NCBI GenBank assembly: GCA_965277775.1
Contig: OZ255843.1
Coordinates: forward strand, 682,001-746,000
Direction: 5' to 3'
DNA from: G965195345 sp965277775
Lineage (GTDB): Bacteria > Pseudomonadota > Gammaproteobacteria > CAKMZV01
Length of the DNA stretch: 64,000 bases
Below the pieces are notes generated by a model. The model was not told the origin of the DNA, did no database searches, and worked only from the letters and a program-made list of their open reading frames with translations. Shown one piece after another: positions 1-7,815 of this stretch. The first letter of the stretch is position 1, and every line of letters begins with the position of its first letter. The translations under genes were made by a program, and so were the position numbers.

Positions 1-338
1 TGTTGGGGATGTTTTTCGATCAATGACTCTACCGAGCAACATTGATAATCAATGTCAAACTGCTTGTCTTGCGCATGTTTCTGTGCAACTTCCAGTGTTT
101 TTTTTGCCAAATCAATGCCTTTTACTTGAGCGCCCAAAGCACACAAAGACTCGCTTAAAATGCCACCACCACAACCCACATCCAAAATCTTTTTTCGATC
201 GATGGCTGTGTACTCAAGCATAAAATTCAAGCGCAAGGGATTGATTTGATGGAGCGTTTTATAAGCACCATTCGGATCCCACCATGACGCCGCATTTTGG
301 TTAAATTGTTCAATATCGTCAGAATAAGCGTTAGTCAT
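1..338 (-). CDS. ubiG: UbiG-like ubiquinone O-methyltransferase, N-terminal part (cut by window edge)
   Basis: Reading the minus strand from the ATG at 338 gives 112 codons without a stop, running off the window. The N-terminus has the UbiG pattern FNQNAASWWDPNGAYKTLH followed by NPLRL. The SAM-binding motif I is DVGCGGGI (residues about 53-60). UbiG carries out the two SAM-dependent O-methylations of ubiquinone synthesis; the later motifs lie outside the window, so the call rests on the N-terminal third. The start overlaps the last 8 bases of the upstream diphosphomevalonate decarboxylase gene, so the two are probably translationally coupled. A ubiquinone gene next to isoprenoid-precursor genes makes functional sense, because the quinone side chain is built from that supply. 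Confidence 0.88.
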   Translation of the reverse strand, partial: MTNAYSDDIEQFNQNAASWWDPNGAYKTLHQINPLRLNFMLEYTAIDRKKILDVGCGGGILSESLCALGAQVKGIDLAKKTLEVAQKHAQDKQFDIDYQCCSVESLIEKHPQ

Positions 339-1278
339 TGAATGGAAACACCGTTATTAAATTTGGAAATACTGCCATAATCTGTTCTAAATCAGGCTTT
401 AAAAAAAGCAACTTTAAATTTGGACCAGCATCCATTGTATAAAAAACCGCACAACCTTTACGTCTTAAAAGCAGAACTTTTTCAATGGCCGCGTAGGTAT
501 TGGGCTGCCAATAATGGATCATTGGCTGAGCGCTCATCATGGTTGCATGCATAGTCATGGCGTTTTGTTCAACCCCAGCGCCTAATTCGGCAAAGGTTTT
601 TTGTTCAATGGCTCGTTGTATTTTATGTACACAAGCCTCAGCATACTCGACCCAACTTGAATACAAGGGTGATGTTTGCACCGTTTGATTCATGCCGTTG
701 GTTGAGCTGATTGATTTGGGTTGGTTGTCAACCATTTCTATACCAATGCAAAAATCCAACCAATCAACGCCCAAAGATTGAGCGACGCTGTCTGAACCAT
801 CTGAAAGTTGTCCTTTGTGCCAAATCACAAAACCTTTTTCGATTGAACGGCAGGCACTGCCACTCCCTCGCCGGGCAATGGCGCTTAAAGAGGAAGTATC
901 TAATTGCCAGTCGAACAAATTATTTAAGGCAAAGGTGGCCGCCGCAAAAGCCGAAGAAGAAGAGGCCAAGCCTGCTGCCGTAGGAATGTGATTAACTGAC
1001 TTAATGTGTAAGTTTGGTCGCTTCGGCAGGATTTTATCTATCCAATTAAATAGGCGTTTTTGAGCTAGAGCGTCGTGCTTTCCATTGAGTAGAAATTCGT
1101 CATTCTGGGCAACTGTCAGTTCGGTTTTAGTGCCTAAATCTTTCAAACCAATGGACAAGCTACTGTTCATTGGCAAATTCAATACTGGGTCACGTTTGCC
1201 CCAATATTTGGCCAAGGCAATGTTGGCATCTGCCTGCCCAACAGCGTATTCATTTTTGGGATGATGATTGAGTTTCAT
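331..1278 (-). CDS. mvaD: Diphosphomevalonate decarboxylase
   Basis: 315 residues, a normal length for the family. It converts mevalonate 5-diphosphate to isopentenyl diphosphate with ATP, the last step of the classical mevalonate pathway. Family signatures are ANIALAKYWGKRD near the N-terminus, the GHMP-kinase phosphate loop GLASSSSAFAA, and RRGSGSACRS in the middle. The ATG overlaps the stop of the upstream mevalonate kinase as ATGA, and the gene end overlaps ubiG, indicating one operon. Phosphomevalonate kinase, the step between these two enzymes, is not in the window. Presence in a gammaproteobacterium is uncommon, since most use the MEP pathway; loss of MEP genes is an inference. Confidence 0.93.
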   Translation of the reverse strand: MKLNHHPKNEYAVGQADANIALAKYWGKRDPVLNLPMNSSLSIGLKDLGTKTELTVAQNDEFLLNGKHDALAQKRLFNWIDKILPKRPNLHIKSVNHIPTAAGLASSSSAFAAATFALNNLFDWQLDTSSLSAIARRGSGSACRSIEKGFVIWHKGQLSDGSDSVAQSLGVDWLDFCIGIEMVDNQPKSISSTNGMNQTVQTSPLYSSWVEYAEACVHKIQRAIEQKTFAELGAGVEQNAMTMHATMMSAQPMIHYWQPNTYAAIEKVLLLRRKGCAVFYTMDAGPNLKLLFLKPDLEQIMAVFPNLITVFPFND

Positions 1279-2192
1279 AGAAATCTTAAACCATGGGATG
1301 ATATTTTAACGGCGAGGTTATGAGCGCCTTGCGTTTCTTGCTGAGAAACTCCCAAAGCAATCAAACAATCACCCAAGCCCGAACCAGAAATTTTAACAGC
1401 GAGCGCACCTGCCGCCATTAACCTCTTGCGAATTTGACAAAGCGCCTCGTCCTCAACACCTAATTGCACCAAACACCCATGATAGGCATTCATGTACTTG
1501 GCGATTTTTTGCTTGGACTGATCTTTTTTCAAAGCAGTTTCTGCTTGTTCGGACAATTGACCCATGTTTTGATATAACTCAGTCAGCGCGTTTTGATTGT
1601 GCTGCCATTTATTACCAATGTGTTCCAAAACGGCTTTGGTGGCGGTTTTATAACCACAATAATGCAAGCTCAATGGGCCGATTGAAGGCAGTTTGACAAC
1701 GGCTTTTTGAGGCGTTTGATAACTGATTACACCACCAAAGATGGATGCAGCCACATCACCACCAGAGCCTATGCCTTCTATTTTGCGAATCAAATCGGTA
1801 ACTTCCTCCAACAAACTCTGCTCAGTAAAAATTTGCTTTGCCGCTTGCTTCATACAAGCCATTGTTGCGACCGTTACTGCCGCTGAAGAACCCAGGCCAA
1901 GTTTATGTGAAAATTCAGAGCGAATAATTAACACGCCCCCAGTGGGTGGTCTATGACTGTTGATAGCATGACAAACAAATCTAAATTCCGGTGGAAATGT
2001 TTCCGCAAACTCTCGTAAAGAGTGCGTGTGTTGACCCAAATGCGACTGAATCTGAATGTCCTTACTGCGACTGTTTGGGATAAAGCAGACGGATAAATAT
2101 TGCGCCACTGCGACCAGCGTTGCTCTATGGCCCTGCAAAACGGCATGTTCACCCCAAAGATACGTACTGCCAGGGACGATGGCGGTAATCAT
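1275..2192 (-). CDS. mvk: Mevalonate kinase (GHMP family)
   Basis: 305 residues. GHMP-kinase features are an N-terminal PGSTYLWGEHAVLQGH motif, a glycine/serine-rich ATP loop GLGSSAAVT at about residues 98-106, GIGSGGDVAASIFGG in the middle, and the C-terminal motif KISGSGLGDCLIAL. The N-terminal motif has PGS where the best-known mevalonate kinases have PGK. It phosphorylates mevalonate to 5-phosphomevalonate. The neighbouring diphosphomevalonate decarboxylase (4-base overlap) supports mevalonate as the substrate over another GHMP substrate. It starts 10 bases after mltD ends, so transcription may come from further upstream at gloB. Phosphomevalonate kinase is the main alternative identity; the GEHAV motif and small size favour mevalonate kinase. 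Confidence 0.85.
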   Translation of the reverse strand: MITAIVPGSTYLWGEHAVLQGHRATLVAVAQYLSVCFIPNSRSKDIQIQSHLGQHTHSLREFAETFPPEFRFVCHAINSHRPPTGGVLIIRSEFSHKLGLGSSAAVTVATMACMKQAAKQIFTEQSLLEEVTDLIRKIEGIGSGGDVAASIFGGVISYQTPQKAVVKLPSIGPLSLHYCGYKTATKAVLEHIGNKWQHNQNALTELYQNMGQLSEQAETALKKDQSKQKIAKYMNAYHGCLVQLGVEDEALCQIRKRLMAAGALAVKISGSGLGDCLIALGVSQQETQGAHNLAVKISSHGLRFL

Positions 2193-2201
2193 AAGAATTA
2201 A

Positions 2202-3554
2202 TTAAAGAGTTTTAACAGGAATGATCAATTTTTGCCCAATCCGAATAAGATTACTTCTTAGACGATTTACCTGCTTTAAAGTGCGGACAGTAATGCCGTG
2301 ATAACGCGCCAAGTCATAGAGGTTATCGCCCGATTGAACGATGTACGAACGCCATTTAAGCTGCTTATATTTGTCAAATGAGGCAATATTTTTCTTAAAC
2401 TCAGTTGCAACTTCTGCTGGCACCATGATTTGAAATTTAGAATTTGGTTTAACAGCCCAACGTCTAAATCCCGGATTTAGCAAACGAAAGTTGCCCAAAG
2501 TGACTTTGGCAGCATCGGCCATGTGCACCATCTCATAAGGTTTGTTAATTTCAACGGGTTTTATCTTTCTTTTATTTTCAACGGGATAAACGCTGACTTT
2601 TAACTTTGCTCTATGAGCGATGATGTAAGCATATGCCATCAATTTAGGCACATAATTGCGGGTTTCCCAAGGCATTCGAATCGACCAGTAATTCTTTTGT
2701 TTAATGCCTTTGTTTTGGCTTTTACGGAGGGAACGATCGACATTGCCCATACCCCAATTATAGGCCGCTAATGCCAAACTCCAGTCACCATAACGGTCGT
2801 GTAAATCCTGCAATAAATTCAACGCGGCATTGGTCGATTCATAAACGTCAAATCGACCATCGTACCACCAATTTTGATCCAAACCGTAGAATCGACCTGT
2901 CCAGCGAGTAAATTGCCACAATCCGCCTGCCGCACTATTTGGCGCAACCGCAAAAGGGTGGTAGCGACTTTCAACAAAGGGTAGCAAGGCCATTTCCAAA
3001 GGCATGTTTCTTTTTTCAACCTCTTCCACGACAAAATGTAAGTACATAGAAGCTCGTTTGGACATATTGAAAAAATAGTTTGGCGAACGCAAAATTCTAT
3101 CCACATGCCATTGCACAATGGGTAGATTTTCATACTCATTGCCCATGGAAAAACCCTGACTCACTCTTTTCCATAAGTCATTATTGTATGGATCATTCTC
3201 AACAGGAATGTTTAGCTTTGATAAATCTATTTGGTGGTTTTTTTTGATATGGATTGTCAGCGGTTGGATGTCATCATTAATGGTTATGAGTGACTTGCCG
3301 ACATTTTTATGCACCTTAGAGAATTTTATTGATGCATCTTCAACCCCATTTTCTGTATTTTCATCCTTATTCAAAATTTGTGGTGTTGATCCAGTGCCAT
3401 CTGAAGAAACGCTTTGGCTATCAGGCGTTTTTTTTACCTGATTGGTGAGCGTCTGAGAACCACAAGCACCCAAAAATATCGTTATAAAAATACATCCGAA
3501 AATATTTCGAATAATGCTTGAATGTACTTTGAGGCTAAGGGATGATATTGACAT
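2202..3554 (-). CDS. mltD: Membrane-bound lytic murein transglycosylase D-like lipoprotein
   Basis: 450 residues. The N-terminus is a lipoprotein signal ending in the lipobox LGAC (Cys about residue 31). A low-complexity region follows, then a lytic transglycosylase domain with catalytic Glu in FVESRYHPFAVAPNSAAG, the motif GLWQF and AAYNWGMGNVDRS. One LysM peptidoglycan-binding motif lies at the C-terminus (YIVQSGDNLYDLARYHG). E. coli MltD has more than one LysM, so this is a single-LysM version. It cleaves glycan strands of the wall from the periplasmic face of the outer membrane. The start directly abuts the stop of gloB, and gloB-mltD adjacency is conserved in gammaproteobacteria. Mevalonate kinase follows 10 bases downstream. 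Confidence 0.9.
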   Translation of the reverse strand: MSISSLSLKVHSSIIRNIFGCIFITIFLGACGSQTLTNQVKKTPDSQSVSSDGTGSTPQILNKDENTENGVEDASIKFSKVHKNVGKSLITINDDIQPLTIHIKKNHQIDLSKLNIPVENDPYNNDLWKRVSQGFSMGNEYENLPIVQWHVDRILRSPNYFFNMSKRASMYLHFVVEEVEKRNMPLEMALLPFVESRYHPFAVAPNSAAGGLWQFTRWTGRFYGLDQNWWYDGRFDVYESTNAALNLLQDLHDRYGDWSLALAAYNWGMGNVDRSLRKSQNKGIKQKNYWSIRMPWETRNYVPKLMAYAYIIAHRAKLKVSVYPVENKRKIKPVEINKPYEMVHMADAAKVTLGNFRLLNPGFRRWAVKPNSKFQIMVPAEVATEFKKNIASFDKYKQLKWRSYIVQSGDNLYDLARYHGITVRTLKQVNRLRSNLIRIGQKLIIPVKTL

Positions 3555-4334
3555 TCAACCGCGCCATTCTCTGATTATTTCAAAAACAGCCAACTCGGTT
3601 TTTAGGGTCCGCTTGGCATAGGCCTCACAGTTCTGCTTAACCGTAGGAATATGCGCTCTTAGAAAAGGATTAGTTTGATGCTCTAATTCAATGGTTGACG
3701 GGACACTGGGTTTATGATCCAACACATTTTGTATGGCATTGTCTAATCGCTCGATAATAGCACGGTTATCTGGTTCAAGCTTAGAGGCAAACTCTAAGTT
3801 TTCAACGGTGTATTCATGCGAACAATAGAGCAACGTATCTGTGGGTAATGCGCCGATTTTGTGAACAGAATCATGCAGCTGGGCCATGGTTCCTTCGAAA
3901 AGCCGGCCACATCCGCCAGTAAAAAGCGCATCTCCAGACAAAACCATGTCCTCACTATAATAAGCCATGTGATCCAGCGTGTGCCCAGGGGTTGCCATCA
4001 CCGTAAAAGTTTCGTCAATGCTGGGTAACACGAAAGTTTCACCATCGCATAAAGGCGTGTTAATGCCCGTGTACGGGGAATCTTTAGGGCCATATATGGG
4101 CATAGGACCATACTGATTAATAATGGCCTCAACGCCATTGACATGATCACCATCATGATGCGTGATTAAAATATCTTTGGGAATAAGTTGCCGACTTGAC
4201 AATGCTTGAATGCATGGCTCAGCTTCACCAGGATCAACAATGGTACAGTGTTTGGAACCATTTTTATGGAGTAGCCAGACATAATTGACATAGGTTGACC
4301 AGAGTGTGCGTATATAACTAACTTGAAAATTCAT
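3555..4334 (-). CDS. gloB: Hydroxyacylglutathione hydrolase (glyoxalase II), with altered zinc motif
   Basis: I start at the ATG at 4334 (MNFQVSYIRTLW, 259 residues), because glyoxalase II proteins begin just before this block; an in-frame ATG at 4373 would add 13 residues. It hydrolyses S-lactoylglutathione to lactate and glutathione. Metallo-beta-lactamase fold motifs are THHDGDHVNG, PGHTLDHMAYY, SGDALFTGGCGR and CSHEYT, plus the C-terminal RAHIPTVK region of the GloB family. The usual motif is THHHxDH; here the third position is Asp, so one expected zinc-1 histidine is replaced. Asp can bind metal, so activity is not excluded. It heads the gloB-mltD-mvk-mvaD-ubiG run. Confidence 0.9.
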   Translation of the reverse strand: MNFQVSYIRTLWSTYVNYVWLLHKNGSKHCTIVDPGEAEPCIQALSSRQLIPKDILITHHDGDHVNGVEAIINQYGPMPIYGPKDSPYTGINTPLCDGETFVLPSIDETFTVMATPGHTLDHMAYYSEDMVLSGDALFTGGCGRLFEGTMAQLHDSVHKIGALPTDTLLYCSHEYTVENLEFASKLEPDNRAIIERLDNAIQNVLDHKPSVPSTIELEHQTNPFLRAHIPTVKQNCEAYAKRTLKTELAVFEIIREWRG

Positions 4335-4593
4335 GGACGTGCATTCTATCAAATTTCTGTTGAAATTGCTCAATCAGGTTGGTTATAAGGCGCCAGATGA
4401 CTGTCTTTGGTTATGGTTAAATTGAACCTTTAAATAGGGTGAATGAAAGGCTATAACGACTGACAGATACACCACTCTTGATAATCATTAGAATTTAAAT
4501 AAACACAATATCAGAGCGAATTTCCTGCATAATTGCAGAATCAGATCCAATGACTAAAATGCTTGCTATCCAAACGCCGTCCCTAATAATTGA
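4335..4593. other. Intergenic region between divergent gloB and the GT87 gene
   Basis: AT-rich spacer that should hold both divergent promoters. I found no convincing -35/-10 pair. A short imperfect inverted repeat (TGCA-taat-TGCA with flanking TTC/GAA) lies near 4521-4539. No gene is visible. Confidence 0.4.
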
Positions 4594-5829
4594 ATGAATA
4601 ATTTCTGGCAGATTGTTCTATCGACTCAACGACTGAAAATCACCGCGATGATCATCGTATTACTCGTTCTGCTATTGAATTTTTCAATCCCATTCGCACA
4701 AGGTCCATTGATTTTTGAAACCTTCTATAATGCGGCCATTCAATTTCAAATAGGGCTTAACCCCTACGCGTCTGGTTATGGATTTGATTTATTCAAGTAT
4801 AGCCCAACATTCCTCATGACCATCTTGGTCCCCTTATCACAGTTAGACCTTACAGCAGCAGCTTTTATTTGGCAATTTGTTTCCGTCTCACTATGGTTAA
4901 TCGCACTTTATCTCGTCACAAAAAAATTACCATTGAATCGCTCCATTCATTGGACATGGTCCATATTGATTGTTGTCAGCACACTACATGACCTATTCGC
5001 CAATAGCAGTTATCTCCAATCAAATACTATCATTCTTGCCGGCATGTTGTTAAGCATACACTGCTACCAATTGAAAAAATGGTTTTTAGCGGCTTTCATT
5101 TTGGCATTTGTTACCAACATGAAGTTGGTGCCGATTGTACTCACTTTATTGCTTTTCATAGATCGGCAGTATCGTTTCATATTTTGGTCATTATTGAGCC
5201 ATTGCATTATTGCAGCCGTTCCATTCATATTGGGTGTTAAGACAGCCGTCTTACTTTATCAAGGTTGGTTTGAGGCACTCGTCATTGACCGCCATATCGT
5301 TTGGAATGATGACATTCACCACTATTTAAGCGTTAAACCCTTCAGTCAATTGCACTTTAATTACGTTTGGCAAGACGAATATTTCATCCTGGTTGGCTTG
5401 ACGGCATTGATATTAGCTTACTTATGCATGAGATTGCTTCATCATGAGCGAATGACCCATTTAAACAGCCATTTGTTTTTGGTTGTTTCCTTGCTTTTTA
5501 TATTGGTATTTAACACCCGAACAGAGGGACCTTCCTTGGTTTTTCTAAGCGCCGTTTATCCCTTTTTTGCTTGCTATTGCCTAAACAATCCCAGTCTCTT
5601 TAATCGACTGTCGTTCATTCTAATATTCACGCTCACTTCTTTATCAACAACTGATCTTTTTAGAGGGACGTTTGTTCAAATCATTTCATGGGATAATAAT
5701 CTCAGATTCTTGGGATTGATCACCCTATTCATTGGATCCATCTTCATACTCATTCAAGCAAGAGACGGCACAAAAAACCATTTCATTCAATCCACTGCAC
5801 AAACCTCAAACAACACAAATAATACTTGA
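4594..5829 (+). CDS. Multi-pass membrane glycosyltransferase, GT87/DUF2029-like
   Basis: 411 residues with about ten hydrophobic segments. The pattern after the first membrane helix, GLNPYASGYGFDLFKYSP followed by a hydrophobic LVPLSQ stretch, is characteristic of DUF2029/GT87 polyprenol-phosphate-sugar glycosyltransferases (GT-C fold). Such enzymes transfer mannose or another hexose from a lipid-phosphate donor on the outer face of the inner membrane. The acceptor is unknown. The gene stands alone; its stop codon overlaps the -35 element of the rplM promoter. It may be functionally linked to manC (57.9 kb), which would supply GDP-mannose, but that is inference. Confidence 0.7.
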   Translation: MNNFWQIVLSTQRLKITAMIIVLLVLLLNFSIPFAQGPLIFETFYNAAIQFQIGLNPYASGYGFDLFKYSPTFLMTILVPLSQLDLTAAAFIWQFVSVSLWLIALYLVTKKLPLNRSIHWTWSILIVVSTLHDLFANSSYLQSNTIILAGMLLSIHCYQLKKWFLAAFILAFVTNMKLVPIVLTLLLFIDRQYRFIFWSLLSHCIIAAVPFILGVKTAVLLYQGWFEALVIDRHIVWNDDIHHYLSVKPFSQLHFNYVWQDEYFILVGLTALILAYLCMRLLHHERMTHLNSHLFLVVSLLFILVFNTRTEGPSLVFLSAVYPFFACYCLNNPSLFNRLSFILIFTLTSLSTTDLFRGTFVQIISWDNNLRFLGLITLFIGSIFILIQARDGTKNHFIQSTAQTSNNTNNT

Positions 5830-5854
5830 CTAAAAGACGCTTTGTGGTTAGAAT
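5826..5854 (+). promoter_or_regulatory. Sigma-70 promoter for rplM-rpsI
   Basis: TTGACT (5826-5831), a 17-base spacer and TAGAAT (5849-5854) form a near-consensus promoter. The -35 overlaps the stop of the upstream gene. The predicted start near 5861 gives a leader of about 95 bases before rplM. Confidence 0.8.
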
Positions 5855-5874
5855 TCCGCCCTTTTCCAAAGTTG

Positions 5875-5921
5875 AGAAATGCCTAGGGTTGTCACATCAG
5901 ATTTCCCTTATGCACATTTCT
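5875..5921 (+). promoter_or_regulatory. Foldable rplM mRNA leader (candidate L13 autoregulatory site)
   Basis: Within the untranslated leader, AGAAATG (5875-5881) is perfectly complementary to CATTTCT (5915-5921). Nested inside, AGGG (5885-5888) pairs with CCCT (5905-5908). The rplM-rpsI operon of E. coli is feedback-controlled by L13 at its leader, so a regulatory role is plausible; the structure itself is what I can see. Confidence 0.45.
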
Positions 5922-5955
5922 AATATTAAACAATTTATAGTGGCGAGTGAACGGA

Positions 5956-6396
5956 ATGATTGGACAACGAAGTTATGTTGCAAAACCAGCTACAATACGT
6001 AGAAATTGGTATTTGGTTGATGCATCGAACAAAACCTTGGGTCGCTTAGCGACAGAGCTTGCTTTGCGTTTACGTGGAAAACACAAACCAGAATTTACAC
6101 CTGGCGCCGATTGTGGTGATTTTATAGTCGTTATTAATTCGGATAAAATTCATACCACTGGCAATAAACTACGAGATAAAAAATATTATCGTTATACGGG
6201 ATATGTGGGCAATCTAAAAGAAGCATCCTTGGGAAAAATGCTTGAAAAAGATTCCACCAAAGTCATTCAATTGGCGGTAAAAGGCATGCTACCAAGAGGC
6301 CCTTTGGGTCGTGCTCAGTTAGGCAATCTAAAAATCTATGCGGGTTCTGAACATCCACATTCAGCACAAGAACCCACTGAACTTAATCTTAGCTAA
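5956..6396 (+). CDS. rplM: 50S ribosomal protein L13
   Basis: 146 residues from the ATG at 5956 (family about 142). An in-frame GTG at 5947 would add three residues; I prefer the ATG because only a short tail precedes the conserved AKPATIRRNWYLVDA block. Other L13 signatures are KTLGRLATELALRLRGKHK, GDFIVVINSDKI and VKGMLPRGPLGRAQ. L13 is an early-assembling protein of the large subunit that binds 23S rRNA. No strong Shine-Dalgarno is visible before either start. It is co-transcribed with rpsI 17 bases downstream from the promoter at 5826. Confidence 0.96.
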   Translation: MIGQRSYVAKPATIRRNWYLVDASNKTLGRLATELALRLRGKHKPEFTPGADCGDFIVVINSDKIHTTGNKLRDKKYYRYTGYVGNLKEASLGKMLEKDSTKVIQLAVKGMLPRGPLGRAQLGNLKIYAGSEHPHSAQEPTELNLS

Positions 6397-6413
6397 AAGC
6401 AAGGAAATAAACT

Positions 6414-6800
6414 ATGGAACGAATATTTGCCACTGGACGTCGTAAGAGCGCAGTTGCGCGTGTTCTAGTTGATAAAGGCAATGGTAAAATTGTCATCAAT
6501 AAAAAAGATCAAAATAATTATTTTGGTAGAGAAACCGATCGCATGATCATCAGACAACCTTTAGAATCGGTTGATTTGATGGGTCATTTTGACATCACCG
6601 TCAATGTGATCGGCGGTGGTTCAACTGGACAAGCTGGCGCCATTAGACTCGGCATAGCCAGAGCTTTAGTCACTTATGATGAAACCTTAAAATCCCCTTT
6701 GAGGAAGAAAGGGTTTATCACGCGCGACGCCAGAGAAGTTGAGCGTAAAAAGACAGGTCTTCGAAAAGCACGGAAGCGTCCACATTACTCAAAACGTTAA
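6414..6800 (+). CDS. rpsI: 30S ribosomal protein S9
   Basis: 128 residues, normal for S9. It starts RIFATGRRKSAVARV and ends with the basic tail GLRKARKRPHYSKR, whose C-terminal Arg reaches the P-site tRNA in the ribosome. GGGSTGQAGAIRLGIARAL is the conserved central block. It follows rplM at 17 bases with an AAGGAA-like ribosome-binding site, and a strong intrinsic terminator follows at 6825. The petABC-sspAB genes that often follow rpsI in gammaproteobacteria are not here. Confidence 0.97.
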   Translation: MERIFATGRRKSAVARVLVDKGNGKIVINKKDQNNYFGRETDRMIIRQPLESVDLMGHFDITVNVIGGGSTGQAGAIRLGIARALVTYDETLKSPLRKKGFITRDAREVERKKTGLRKARKRPHYSKR

Positions 6801-6824
6801 AATCCTTAACATTGGAGTTAATAA

Positions 6825-6854
6825 GGCGCAGTTTTTCATCTGCGCCTTTTTTTT
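6825..6854 (+). terminator. Intrinsic terminator after rpsI
   Basis: A perfect 7-bp GC-rich stem, GGCGCAG/CTGCGCC, with an 8-base loop is followed by eight Ts. Confidence 0.93.
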
Positions 6855-6950
6855 GGAAAATGAGCGTTTAAACCCTTATGGAATTACTTTCCTAGGCGGC
6901 GTTGCAATAAGCCATAATATACGCTTGTCACAATACGAATCAAGCCTTTC

Positions 6951-7769
6951 ATGAACATTAAATTTGAAAAAATGCACGGTCTGGGCAATGATTTTATGGT
7001 CATCGATGCCCTTAATCAGACCTTTGAACCCAATGTGGATCAGATCAAACAATGGTCCGATCGTCGCTATGGCATTGGTTTTGATCAATTACTGTTACTG
7101 CAACCCAGCTCAAACCCTGCGGCTGATTTCCGATATCGTATATTCAACGCCAATGGCTGCGAAGTCCATCAGTGTGGAAATGGTGCGCGATGTTTGGCTC
7201 GTTATTTGTACGATTCAAAACGTACCACAAAAAAACAAATTGTGATTGAAACCGCTGTAGATCAAATGACATTAACGGTCAATGATGATGCATCCATCTC
7301 TGTTGCCATGGGCGTGCCCCGTTTTGAAGCTCAGCACATTCCCATGACACACGATTGCAAGACATTTGAATTTGCAAATCATTCGCATCGGTTTGATGTC
7401 GTTAATATCGGCAATCCACACGCGGTATTTTGGGTTGATAACCTCAATAACTATGATATTCAACCCATTGCTCAAGCCATGCAGAACAGTTCCATATTTC
7501 CAGAATCGGTTAATGTTGGATTTGCCCAGCAAATCGATCGTGCTAACATTCAATTGCGGGTTTATGAGCGCGGTGTTGGTGAAACCTTAGCTTGTGGCAG
7601 TGGCGCTTGTGCCGCCGCCTGTATTGGCATAGATCTCGGTCTATTAAACGATCAAGTGAATGTCCAGCTGACAAACGGACAGCTAAAGATACATTGGAAT
7701 GATAGAGCACAATCGGTTATTATGACGGGGCATGCAGAGCATGTTTTTTCTGGGAATATTTCCCTCTAA
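6951..7769 (+). CDS. dapF: Diaminopimelate epimerase
   Basis: 272 residues, typical length. It interconverts LL- and meso-diaminopimelate for lysine and peptidoglycan synthesis. The N-terminus MHGLGNDFMVID is diagnostic. The two catalytic cysteines are in QCGNGARCLARY (Cys about 75) and ETLACGSGACAAA (Cys about 216), and NIGNPHAVFWV is the conserved substrate loop. It is monocistronic or co-transcribed with thiC 46 bases downstream. The usual gammaproteobacterial partners (lysA, xerC) are not adjacent. Confidence 0.96.
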   Translation: MNIKFEKMHGLGNDFMVIDALNQTFEPNVDQIKQWSDRRYGIGFDQLLLLQPSSNPAADFRYRIFNANGCEVHQCGNGARCLARYLYDSKRTTKKQIVIETAVDQMTLTVNDDASISVAMGVPRFEAQHIPMTHDCKTFEFANHSHRFDVVNIGNPHAVFWVDNLNNYDIQPIAQAMQNSSIFPESVNVGFAQQIDRANIQLRVYERGVGETLACGSGACAAACIGIDLGLLNDQVNVQLTNGQLKIHWNDRAQSVIMTGHAEHVFSGNISL

Positions 7770-7815
7770 TTCGTACGGTAAAATACATCAATTGACATTT
7801 TAGGAGCCTATTATC

